From Schistosoma mansoni (lineage: Eukaryota; Platyhelminthes; Trematoda; Strigeidida; Schistosomatidae): a DNA stretch of 64,000 nucleotides. Positions 1 through 11,186 of this stretch are shown in pieces. The notes beneath the pieces are model-generated. The model made no database searches. It was not told the DNA's origin and was given only the letters and a program-made list of their open reading frames with translations. Made by a program: the position numbers and the translations under genes. The stretch lies in NCBI RefSeq assembly GCF_000237925.1, contig NW_017386076.1, positions 248,001-312,000 of the forward strand, in the 5' to 3' direction. Within the stretch, counting starts at the first letter, position 1. Each line of letters begins with the position of its first letter.

Positions 1-1900
1 TTGTTGTTCGAGCAAAACGTTACTCATTCAAGAAGCAATTAGCCTTCTGGCATTAGCTAGAAAAAAGTTTGACGAGGACCGTGCCGGTAACATGGATACT
101 GATAAAGAAGATTGTGTCAGTGTCATAAATGCTGCCACGGCATGTGCCAGACACCCAACGGTGCAACACGAAACAGAGCTTTCTACCCCGGAACAATTAA
201 TGAGTGACACACCTTTAGATATTAATGGACAGGTTGCTACGGCAGCGACTGATGATCCGGCTAGAACCATTATCGCCCCGAGTAGTTCTAATCTGGATGC
301 TGAGACTGATGGGAATTGGGTGACGCGGAAACGTAAACGAGAAGGAAAGATAGCCAAAGAAAGCGCCTGTATAATTGAAAAGTCCTCGTTTGGCTCACAT
401 TCTGAGTATCAGGTTACTCCACTAAAGTCCAAAAGTAAGAAAATATTTAGCTCTGTCGTAGATGGGAAAAGTTCGGCTTCATCAAATGTTGTTGTGAGTC
501 GCTCGCTCGACTCACACGACACCGTTACAAGGAAAGCTAACCGTAAGAATTCAGCAGTTAACAGGCAGGACCTGAGATCACGGTCGAAAGCCGTAAACAC
601 GCATTTTAAGAAGTTAAACAGGTCGCTAGTTTAATTATTTAGAATCTAGAAGAGGCGGAAGACAATGACCCTGCTAAGAGACATGCACATGATCTGCAGT
701 TAGTGGGATCTGTCATCAGAAATGTACTGCCCGAAGAGGTTTCAGGGGTACATATCACGAAAGTAATAAAACTTGGTAAATATGTTGGAGGCGAGACCCA
801 ACAAAGAAAGATATTAAAGTTAGTACTCGAGAATTTTGAGGAAAGAGACTTAACATTGAATAACGCACGCAAAACTCGTAGATCAAATATTCGTATTCGA
901 CCAGACTGGCCACTTGAGGATCGGATCAAGTGGAAGAATGCTCTCATAGAGTTAAAAACTCGAAAGCTAAATGGCGAAACGAACCTTACGATTAAGGATT
1001 TTCGGGTAGTCAGGTCTTGGAAGCCAATGCTTTGGAATAACAGGTGCTATACAGGAATGGATAGGTAACTTCTTATGTGACAGTAGACAGGGAGTAAAGG
1101 TCAATGGAAAGCTATCCGAATGGAAACCGGTCAAAAGTGGTGTACCCCAAGGCACCATCTTAGGCCCTCTACTTTTCCTTCTGTATGATAATGAATTACC
1201 TCTATTGCGTAAGTCGTCAACATTATTGTTTGCGGATGATGTCAAAATCTGGAGAACAATAAGAAGTGAGGCTGATCGTTGTCATCTCCAAGTTGACTTA
1301 GACGAGTTAGTTAGATGGGCTCATGATTGGGGCCTGGAAAGTTAATTTCAGAAAGAGCGTGTTCATACACATCGGGCACGGTAATAGTGGTACATCTCTG
1401 ACTGACATTTCGTATCTTTAATTATGATCTGGGTGTTAATATGTCTTATCGTTTTGCTCCCTCCAGCACTAATAATCTCCGAGGTCATAGCAAGAAGGTT
1501 CAGAAACCGCGATCTAATAAACTAAAGGTGGGATCCTGTTTTTCTCATCGAGTGGTCAATGACTGGAACCCATTACCCGAACAAGTGATATCAGCTCCAT
1601 CAGTGAACATTTTCAAGGAGAAGCTGGACCTTCACTGGAAGGCAATCTGTCAGGATTAACACAGGTTCATCAACCTAATATCCTTATTACTGAAGACTGA
1701 TCAGACACTTGCTAACTTAACATTCGAACTAATGTTACCTTGCATAGAGAATAGCTTCGTCTACCCACCTTGCCAAACTCGTCTAACTATCAACCCTCTA
1801 CTCAATATTATACCATCGCGTATATAGTATTACTGTTTTCCGTCTGAATTTCAACCATTTGTGTGTAAACAAACTACTCAGATGAATCACTGTGTAACTT
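1..1900 (+). mobile_element. CR1-like LINE, internally deleted copy (left edge)
   Basis: Non-LTR retrotransposon running in from the left edge. An open frame at 2-634 is the ORF1 region just after a PHD finger: its first residues (CCSSKTLLIQEA) match those following the PHD finger in the copy at 57.8 kb. ORF1 continues in another frame from 643 to about 1010 with an RRM-like C-terminus ending RIKWKNALIELKTRKLNGE. At about 1012 the sequence passes straight into reverse transcriptase (WIGNFL, SGVPQGTILGPLLFLLY, FADD) up to about 1345, so the endonuclease and N-terminal RT are missing. A second deletion near 1345-1435 joins RT to the C-terminal tail at 1441-1659 (VVNDWNPLPEQVISAPS). The 3' end lies somewhere around 1.7-1.9 kb and I could not fix it. 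CR1 clade is inferred from motifs. Confidence 0.75.
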
Positions 1901-2340
1901 GATAACTATGTTCATTAGGTTCATCTAAGAAACTTTTGTGATTTTTCTTGATATTACAAATTTATTTACGGAATGCCGAAAGTATTCCATGAATTTTGAT
2001 GTTTTTCGCATAAGTCTTGGTCTTTTTCATTCCAATCAATCATACATAATTTAAGAGGCTTTAAATTGCAGTGTAGTGGTATATAAATCCCCGAAATCAG
2101 TAGTTCTGTGAGTATTCGACATTGGGTGCTGACTCCATTAGTTTTAATGGACTGACTTAGTTGAAGGCACTCCGTCATGCAACTGCACCCAGATCACATT
2201 TTGGAACGCCGTGTTCATCTTCTCCTGCGATCACTAGCCAGTTTAGATCAGTCACCTCTCGATATATTGATAAATCTATCAAATATATCTTCCAACCTCC
2301 TCGCTACTGACTTTTGATTTCACTGAGTGGACGCGATTCA
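1901..2340. other. Non-coding AT-rich spacer
   Basis: No recognisable coding frame. A 70-codon minus frame at 1966-2178 has no family features. This may include the untranslated tail of the preceding LINE. Confidence 0.4.
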
Positions 2341-2670
2341 ATTATAGAAGGTGTTACTGGTAAAGTGCTGTCAAACTACAATATCTGTGACATCCTCGTT
2401 GGTGAGCCCGACGTGATCTGGTACACCAACCTATAGACTGTGAGTTTGTTCCTTCATTGAACTTCATAAATCGTTGCTTTGCTTTATTTTTTTATATGTC
2501 GTGATATTTTTTCCGTATTTTTGAGTATGTTTTCCTCGTTCATCTCTATACTTTAAATTCGCCATGACAGAACAGACTCCTAAGCTTCTTAAGGTCAAGA
2601 CTATTACACCATCCTCGTTTTTAGCTAATGCTGTCAAACTACAATACCTGTGACACCCTCAGTAGTGAAG
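2341..2670 (+). repeat. Possible LTR-element remnant with a 31-bp direct repeat
   Basis: The 31-bp segment at 2367-2397 recurs at 2630-2660 with two differences. Just after the first copy, a TGGTGAGCCC string at about 2400 resembles a primer-binding site, because the same string follows the candidate gypsy LTR near 36.9 kb. A short frame beginning MTEQTPKLLK near 2564 could be the start of a gag. I read this as a small fossil of an LTR retrotransposon. The evidence is thin. Confidence 0.3.
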
Positions 2671-5344
2671 TCAATCTGACTAAATACTGTTAATATGACA
2701 TTAGAAACAAGGCTTATAATGTACAACAGCTTCATTGTCATTGACGTGCCATTGAAATAAATAAGTCGTATACGTACTTCTCAAGATGACTACATATTAG
2801 CAAAGTCATTCGTATAACCAAACTACTAATCAACTCAGAATCTGCCGTGTATAGAATTCTCGATAACACGAGACAAATCATTTCATTGTTGGCATTCTCA
2901 ATCAATCACTCTTTTTAAAGCCAAGTTGACTACGCAAACTGTATTGCTGACCACTAAGAAAATCCGTGAAAAGAAATGGCGTATGGGAGGCTAGTTAGAG
3001 GGACTGGTCAAATATCTGTTGCAAATGTTTACTTTATAAATGATAAACTAGAAACCAGATTTTCTCGCTGAACAGCTGAACACGGAAAGCCAACACTTTT
3101 GAGATTTCTGAGACGAATATAAAGCAAGCAATTCTGAATTAAATTAAATAACATCGCTTTTGTAAATGTTTATGTTAATGTTAATTATAAAAACATGTAC
3201 GTGGACGGTAGAAACTAGCTGCCTTGTGCAGATTGTCAAGGCGCTATTAAACGAAATAAAAATGTGGGATAGAAAATTCCCGTGCGTAATGGCGTGTATT
3301 ACTCATGTATCACACCTAATGAAATAGTCTGGCTTCACATTCATCTTAACTTCACGAATATAAGACCACTGTTGATTGATATTTGACTATCACTATCTGC
3401 TAGTAACTAAGATTTTCATTGCATCATCTTAAAATATTACTTTGTAAACTCGTACTTCATCACCGAATATTATATCATGGATGATTTATTTTTAATTATT
3501 TTATTGTACATATATATTCGCTTCATTCTTAATCTGTCTCACATGAATACTTGATAAATCATTTCCACATTTCATTTTTTATTCCTTTCTTTCTTTTCTA
3601 AAGTCTACTAACCATCCTTCTAAATGCTACTGAACCACTTTTAACATGGTGGATAGTGTGTAAGCATCACTGAAGTTGGTGCATAATAACAGTTCTGAAG
3701 GGGTCAGAAGTGATCTCTTCACAACACTTATGTACGAATAAGCTGTATGTGAATACCAATGATAATGTCGGTTTAGGGTTCTTACTTACTCTGTCGTATG
3801 TACTGATAATGTACTCATGGCTTACAGGTTGCCTGATTTGCTAAGGACGATGGGACAATGCATAAGGTTATTTTTGTGTGCTAGGTTCAAAGAGAGTTGT
3901 GCGTTATATGTGTGAACTCTACCTGGTTACTGTTCCAAACCTGGCGTGAACTCTGAAAGTGATGACCCTTTTTACATATCTTAACGACCAATTCATTTTC
4001 GACTGTGGTATACTGAGATTATTAGATTGTCTGGGATATCGGGTGCATACTACTCTCGAAGGATAAGCCTTAAAGGTCATTAGTCATTTAGTATACAATG
4101 TAAGGAACAACTACCTACAGATGAATTTCTTGGACAAGTCTCTATACTATCACACACAGAGTCATGGCAAGACAAAATGGCCGCTCAGTGCTTCCAGGTT
4201 TCCGTCGATGGTCTAACATTGATCGGTCCATGATCTCAATCAAAAGCTTGACAATCTCCACAACCCCACAGCGATGGAACAGACAAGTTTGCTTCAAATT
4301 TGCAGACCAATACTAGATGCCATCGTTAAAGCAAGGTGTAGCTAAAGAGTCCTTAAATAACAGGAAGCAGTATTAAAAAACAATGATTTGTGATGCCTAA
4401 CAAAGTTGAATGGGTTCAATATCTTCCAGAAAATCCTCACGATTCATGTTAAATGTGCCACATGCCTACTTAAGATCCGAGTTACTGAGTCTGTTGTAAG
4501 AGGTCTCCGAAAAGTTTGTTCATGCCTCATAAAGCCAAACTTTGCGTTCACCACGCTGCATAGCACAGGTGACAGCGAAACGGCATCCAGCTGCTCTTGA
4601 GGACCATGGCCAAATACATGTTCTTAAACAAACCGTGGCAAACGTTTGTGACTGTAAAAAAGTACAGTGACAAAACTGGATAAGACGGGGTAGAGAAAAA
4701 CCATAAAAACAGAATGGTAAACTGAAGCGAAACCACATTTAAATAGTAACTCGGATATAACCTGAAAATAAAGGTAATTTACCCTCCACTTATTACTGAT
4801 TCTGCGGATTAGAAATGGTACTATTATTGTATAAGGACACAGCAAAAGGTCGGGGAATGCAAATCACAATACGATAATACTTCCTCTCCATAATGCTCGC
4901 TTTAAGAATAGACTTACATCGTAGCTTCTAGGTTTACGTGCAATCATATTTTTTCGCATCAAAATGTACTTTCCTATTTTTATTGTGAATGCACTTTGCA
5001 AAGGATCAGCCCAAATGTGTAACTAAATACGGCAAATCTCGTAGCGCTTATAACATCTTGATCCTGTCTGTAAAATGGTATATGCCATGTAACCTCTTGC
5101 TGTTTGAGGTTAAATTATAATTATTACAGTAACTAATAATCTTTTCTTTGCCAGAATGTATCGGAAATGCATAGTGGTAGGCAAACTGCAGGAATTCCAC
5201 ATTCAAATGTCATTCATTCGCCTTTGTTTTTCTTCGGAATCTTTTGTAGAGGTGATGCACCATGTTTATGGGGGGATAAAATTTTTATTGTTTTCGGATC
5301 TTTATAGTTGGTAATGTAGCAATCAGTCAGTGATATTAAGGTTG
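2671..5344. other. Long AT-rich non-coding stretch
   Basis: Short frames only (60-75 codons), none with a recognisable motif. The block near 3640-4380 has mixed composition and could be an old dispersed repeat, but no second copy lies in this window. I see no RNA gene. Confidence 0.4.
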
Positions 5345-6240
5345 TCCACCCATGTTTGATGTTATACGTAGATGATCTAGAGATCTGTCGGGAGCTGGTT
5401 GACTGGGATGGTATCTTCATTTTTCAAGAAGACCTATACATAATATACCATTGGACTGTCAGAAACATCCTTTCTTTCGGTATTCATAAACGTCGAATTC
5501 CACTGGCAAACATCAGTGATATTCTGCTCCCCTATTACTTTCTGATAAGTCTCATAGTCATAACCTTCAGGACTGAAAAGAACCTGAAATTTTCTTCACC
5601 ATATTCTTGTTGTCACTCTGAAACCGACAAAGGGTGCGCTGCCTTTAGTATCTTTATGATATAATAGATAATTGACGCCATAGGCTAATCATGGGAAAGC
5701 CACGTCGTGCCAACCAAAAATCCCTTAGTGATTAGCTCATGTTACTGGCAAGGAAGAAGCTTCATTTTCTGAGTGTATATATATTACGAAAAAGGGACCA
5801 CGGTTCACGTCATAGATCCTTTCACACCACTGCTATAAAAAAAGCGACTATACAAATAACATCCTCAACCGAAAGCTTAAACTGAGCGTCCTGTAGCTAC
5901 TACCAAGTGAGCTCTCGTGAAATCATCAGAGGGGACACAACAGGGGAAACTATCCATAACTTCAAAATCAGTCTCACTGAAGGTAGTCCCTCCAAGCTGG
6001 AAAACCGTCCAGAAGAAAGCTTCACACATCTTTAGACACCATGCATCCACAGAAAATAAAACGAGACATTAAATCAAAAGTAGTGAAAAATGAACATCAG
6101 TTCTCCAACCAATTACCAGAATATGTTAGAGACATTAGCCGGCGGAGACATGCAGCGGATGTCTTCAAAAGCAGGGCCGTTGATAGGACTTGTGTGACCG
6201 GTATTCAAGGAACTTTTCTGATGTGAAAGGTTAACTACTA
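5345..6240 (+). mobile_element. Decayed CR1-like LINE, RT and C-terminal part
   Basis: The frame at 5356-5664 reads as the palm and following part of a CR1/Jockey-type reverse transcriptase. It has YVDDLEI, the equivalent of the YADD catalytic box, then an EDL...W.VRN.LSF.I.K stretch that usually follows it. A second piece at 6041-6226 (VVKNEHQFSNQLPEYVRD...DVFKSR) matches the conserved LINE tail seen in the copies at 1.5 kb and 63.8 kb. The stretch between them is out of frame. It is an old, broken copy of a family different from its neighbours. Confidence 0.6.
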
Positions 6241-6884
6241 ACAACATAGGGGTTTCATTTCGATTAAAAAATCTCCAGTGCAGAAGAAACGAAAGCCAGG
6301 CCTTCAAGAGATTGTGAAGTAAATGTTGATTGTCTTAGAACCATCATTTAAATTCAAGAGCACTGTTTTTTTCGGGAGGAAAAATGATAGATTTTACCAA
6401 TCAGAAATCGACAAATGAGAAGTCCAATTTTTGCAATCCAATGATACGTATATGGCGTCGGAAAAGAAATGGTTTTATTCTCTATAGAGTTCATATATAT
6501 TTACGAGTGCTTACACATCTGAGTCAGTTTGGCCCAATAAACTTTATCCTTCATTCTTAGTCGTCTGACGTAGCAGGCTGAGGGCTTAAACAAAGGAAGT
6601 TTGAGCATCGGTATCACGATAGAACACCGCAAATCATAACATTAGCCGGATTCTAGAACTATTTAACATAGTTGAGTGTTTACTTTTGACCTCATCAGTA
6701 ACAACTCCGTTATCACACCCCCTTACCCTGAGAGGTAAATTGCTATTTTGAAATGTGTTCAAACAAGTGCAGATAAAATGGCACTCTAATTGAAAAAAAG
6801 TATGCATGACTGTCATAGAAGCTTTGAATTCTCAACTTATGTAGTACAGAAGGATTAGTGATATGTGGTCATTATGTATTGTAT
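6241..6884. other. Non-coding spacer
   Basis: No gene or repeat recognised. It ends at the four-base target duplication GTAT (6881-6884) of the LTR element that follows. Confidence 0.4.
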
Positions 6885-7231
6885 TGTAGGGTCACTGAAT
6901 GTCGAACAGATCATTGATCCCTGTCAAAGTCAAGGATAGTCAACGCGCATCAATCAATTATATGCCATGGACTGGCCCACGCGGCAGTGGTTGTTCTTTC
7001 ACTTCTGTACTTTTGTGGTTGTACCTTAACTAATGTATTCTTGTAATAACGTCCTTTGTGTTGTACAGTCTCCATAGCGTCCATGATCCTTTGATGAGTC
7101 GATGGTTCAAACCACGTAAGGGCCGGTCGCGAGGTGTGACTTCAGCGTTAGTTGGTTCGTCACCATTCTCGTCTAACTATAGTAGGCCCCCAATCATTTC
7201 GACATAGAACATTCAACGTTGATGTTCTACA
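6885..7231 (+). repeat. 5' LTR (347 bp)
   Basis: Direct repeat of 9506-9852 with TG...CA ends and a five-base terminal inverted repeat (TGTAG/CTACA). Confidence 0.9.
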
Positions 7232-9505
7232 CTGGTGAGCAAGACTTCGAATAACGCAACCTATCATTATGATCTTTTTTATTGCATTCTATACTTATTA
7301 TTTTTCATTTTTGACTTCGGCTATCTTTATCAGTTACTGTGAACATTCGTTGCTTCATATCAATGTTGATTAGTATTTCAACTTAAATAATTGGTTCAAT
7401 CGATAGAACTAACCAATCAACTACGACTATCGTGGTTCCTTAACAAGCATTAGCAGCATGTAAATGCTCCTGTGTAATATGTCTGTTAAAATATCAACCA
7501 CTCGTAAGTATAGCCTCAAGGTAACACGAACGCTAATCTGTTTGCAACTTATCCACTTGTATAACCAATACAGGACTAACTGTCGATTATAAACTCATCT
7601 TTCTGCTTAATCACTATCAACTAACTACTATCAAAAACTATCTACTAGAATAATTTACTTTCTTGACCGCTGCCTGCCTAATTTCCAATTGCTGAGTTCC
7701 ATGGCGAATCAGAAGATACGAATGCTACAAATTTACGGTGAGTTTGAACTATAAATTTCCTGCAATGTTAGATCTTGTTTAGACTGTTTCGTCAGGCAAT
7801 TCTACGTGTTCGGCCTAAATTGGACTTATACAAATTCAGGCTACAGTGCTTCGTTAATCTACGAATTTCCATCACTTGGGAGCAAGAGTAACCCAGGCGA
7901 GTTTCATAACTGTGTTAAATAATTTCGTATAATGTTTATGATGTCTAATAACATTTCGAGGCTACTTTCACTCAGAGTAGTCATACATTCTGTCACTGCC
8001 GTCACGTTTTAGTCGAAACTATGTACATTTATGACCCGTGAGTCGTCATGCTGTAGAAAAACGTATTACGTGTACACGAGCAATCTTAGTCCATGTCCTT
8101 ACCAGACATTCATCGTATTTAATATGTCACTTAACGCTAGATAATAAGCCATTTTACGAAACGATCACGTTATCTAACCTAAACTTTAGTGACATTGGTG
8201 GTTACCATTTAAATTAATGTTTACTATGCGCTTTGTATTTGCTGTTATCTCACACAGTAAATCATGGCTCGATTTCCTTATTGCACGAAAGTCACTTTAA
8301 TTCCGTCTTCGGCTCATTCACATGCAATACGGGTTTGGAAAATATCTAAACGACCTCTGAAATTCTCCACGAACCCACGATAGTCTTCGTACGTGTTTGC
8401 TATTACACATCCAATTGCTATATTGACGATGCCCAAACGAACGTTCAGTACAATTGTCAGTATACGAAAGGATGTTACTTCAATGTGACATTATAACACA
8501 TCCAAACTATTGTAGTTATTCAACTTCGACGTCGTATTTTTTTTATCCTATGAAGTTTTGTTTCCGCGTGGCTGTTACCTAATAGATGTTTCGGTACATC
8601 AATCGGCTGTTCAACTACTCGACGATCTAAAGCCTGTCCAGTTCAATTGGTGGTTTGACGACACTCATTCACGCGAATCATCCGTTTACGCAGTCGAGCG
8701 CATCTCCTGCAAACTGACAACCATATTGTCGACCCCAACACTGACAGCATTTTTCACCGATATCATTGACATGAGTCCAGAGTGACACTCTTCGTTTCTT
8801 ATGTTCTTTTCGACATTCTTCGGTTCAGTCATCAAACACATGTGCAGCACTCACCGTTTATCATCTTTTAGAGATTTCATCGTGCCACCTTCGCTCTCGC
8901 TCTGTATTCTTCGACCCTTACTGATTTTCACAGCAGTTATCAGTTTTTCCAAACTGACTGCAAGTTGATCAGAAACTTCGCACAAGGAAACCACGACTTA
9001 TCTTCACGGTTATACTTCTGTACTTACAGTTGGTCTGTTAAATATAGATATAACTAGAAGTCGACGCTTACGAACAGTTGTCAACGACACTTACTGACTT
9101 TCTACTCTGAACCGATGACAGTGCAAACATTGACATCGATAGATAGTACGCTTATCGTACTATCACTGTGACATCACTACTTTTGCAGCGGACTCAACGT
9201 TTCTCATCTGAGGACCTCAATCACTTTTCAAAGCTAATTATTTCAACGCGAATTGATAAAACTCTGAAATGCCATCTTTTTTTCTATTATTTCTATGGTT
9301 GATCGCTTAACATTTAACCAACATCCTTGTTACGTGTTATTACTCGTTGTTTCCCGATCAGTTTCTGCAGCCTCCTTTCCATTTCTTTTACAGCTCGGCA
9401 ATACCCGGAGGATTCATATTAATCGTCTGGCAACCTCCGGCGCGCGACTACTCCCAACATGTTTGGCATCGATTCAAACGGCCGTTGAATCTGATGGGGG
9501 AGTAT

Positions 9506-9852
9506 TGTAGGGTCACTGAATATCGAACAGATCATTGATCCCTGTCAAAGTCAAGGATAGTCAACGCGCATCAATCAATTATATGCCATGGACTGGCCCA
9601 CGCGGCAGTGGTTGTTCTTTCACTTCTGTACTTTTGTGGTTGTACCTTAACTAATGTATTCTTGTAATAACGTCCTTTGTGTTGTACAGTCTCCATAGCG
9701 TCCATGATCCTTTGATGAGTCGATGGTTCAAACCACGTAAGGGCCGGTCGCGAGGTGTGACTTCAGCGTTAGTTGGTTCGTCACCATTCTCGTCTAACTA
9801 TAGTAGGCCCCCAATCATTTCGACATAGAACATTCAACGTTGATGTTCTACA
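9506..9852 (+). repeat. 3' LTR (347 bp)
   Basis: Partner of 6885-7231. It is preceded by the purine tract GGGGGAG and followed by the target duplication GTAT. Confidence 0.9.
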
Positions 9853-9856
9853 GTAT

Positions 9857-10403
9857 CTCCCTCTCCTTTGTTATAACAGGTCATCAGTTTACCTGATTAC
9901 TTAATTACATTGAAGAAGATATTCACTCAGGAAAGAACACAAACGAACTAAAGATGCCTTTCAAAAGAGCTCGATGCTTACTTATGCTCTGTAGGCCCTG
10001 AAGCTAATTGACTTAAATATTACTTTATGATTACTTCTGATACAAGTTAATGACTTGTATTACCTTTCGGTTTCAAACTGAGCATAGAGTAGACAGTACG
10101 ATTCTATAACCAAAATGCCCTCTTACTATTAAGACTCTGACCCCAAGTGACAAATATACACTAATTCAAACAAACATAATTGATCGTTTGAAGCTGTAAC
10201 AGAGTCGTGGAGAGGGTATTTCGAGAAGTCAGGGTGTAGTTCATGCTACCAACTTCTACCTTTGATTATCAGACCATCTGATTATCACACATTTATCATT
10301 TTTAATTGTTTTTGATTGCTTCCATTACTAGACGTAAGTGCATTCTATGTACCTTCTAAGTCTTTGGCTTACTTTCCTTCATATCCTCATCCAGATTCTC
10401 ATA
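9857..10403. other. Non-coding spacer
   Basis: AT-rich, with no coding frame or repeat recognised. Confidence 0.4.
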
Positions 10404-10650
10404 CTGCTCCTCACACTCCCCAAACTGAATACGTACCTTCAGGCTAGTCAAAAATCTATCAAAGACTGAATATAACAGTTACTTTCAACGATGTAATGGC
10501 AACGTACTTACAAGGGAAAGAGCTGGGTCGTAGTACCGTTTTATGGGGTGAATAAATTCAGCCACTTTCGATGTAGGTCCAGCAGTTATGGTTAGGAATT
10601 GGCATTAAAGAGCACTTTGTAGAGACGTGGATTTCGTATCGAATTTCAAA
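10404..10650 (+). repeat. 247-bp dispersed repeat, copy 1
   Basis: The reverse complement recurs at 30545-30791 over exactly the same length, with about nine mismatches by eye. No protein motif. The two copies lie in different settings: intergenic here, intronic next to an RTE there. The class is unknown. Confidence 0.8.
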
Positions 10651-11186
10651 GGCATTTTCACCCTGGAAAAGTCAATTCTAAAGTTATATCAGTTTTACTC
10701 ATCAATAAATTTAGTCTTCAAAAACTTGTTCCCTAGACATTACCTGACTTTAATTTTGCAGAATAATTTCAAGTCGTTTACTTTTTTTCCATGTTGTGGT
10801 GCTGTCATTCTGACCTAATAAGCCACATAAGATGCTCAACGAGTTCTAAAGAAAGCGTCACATTCTTGTACATATATGCCTCTCTTGAATAATTTTTAAA
10901 ATAAAACTAGTACCGTTAATCTATGATCCTCTGATTTATGTTCGTTTCATCTCAAATGTCTAATTCCGGCTCCTATCATAGAACGCACTTTTTTCTGAAC
11001 GTAGAACTTGGGTATGGGTAATGATAATTGACGTTTGTACACTGTTATTTACCATAAATTTATTGAAAAAGAACGTCTGAATACCAGGAAATCTCCACAG
11101 AATGTAAGCTGGTCGTTGCATACATCGATAGTGCCATGTACTTATTATAAATTTGAACAGGATACCTAAATAGCAATATTAAACAG
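10651..11186. other. Non-coding spacer
   Basis: A 63-codon plus frame at 10627-10818 is hydrophobic but has no family signature. Nothing else is seen. Confidence 0.35.

Larger units (their letters stand above)
6885..9852 (+). mobile_element. Non-autonomous LTR retrotransposon, structurally complete ends
   Basis: A 2968-bp element bounded by two 347-bp direct LTRs (6885-7231 and 9506-9852). Each LTR begins TGTAG and ends CTACA. It is flanked by the 4-bp duplication GTAT (6881-6884 and 9853-9856). By eye I see one difference between the LTRs, so the insertion looks recent. A TGG-initiated primer-binding site candidate starts at 7233. A purine tract (9496-9502) precedes the 3' LTR. The roughly 2.27-kb interior shows no gag, protease, RT or integrase motifs; the longest frames (8558-8785 and 9295-9510) are unrecognised. 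It is best described as a non-coding, TRIM/LARD-like element probably moved by a gypsy-type relative. The 4-bp duplication fits gypsy better than BEL or copia. Confidence 0.85.

Noticed and set aside
7086-7140. TTGATGAG motif in the LTRs as a hammerhead ribozyme (schistosome retroposons and retrozymes can carry them)
   Set aside because: The core needs CTGATGA plus a GAAA box around stem II. The second box is absent and the first is imperfect.
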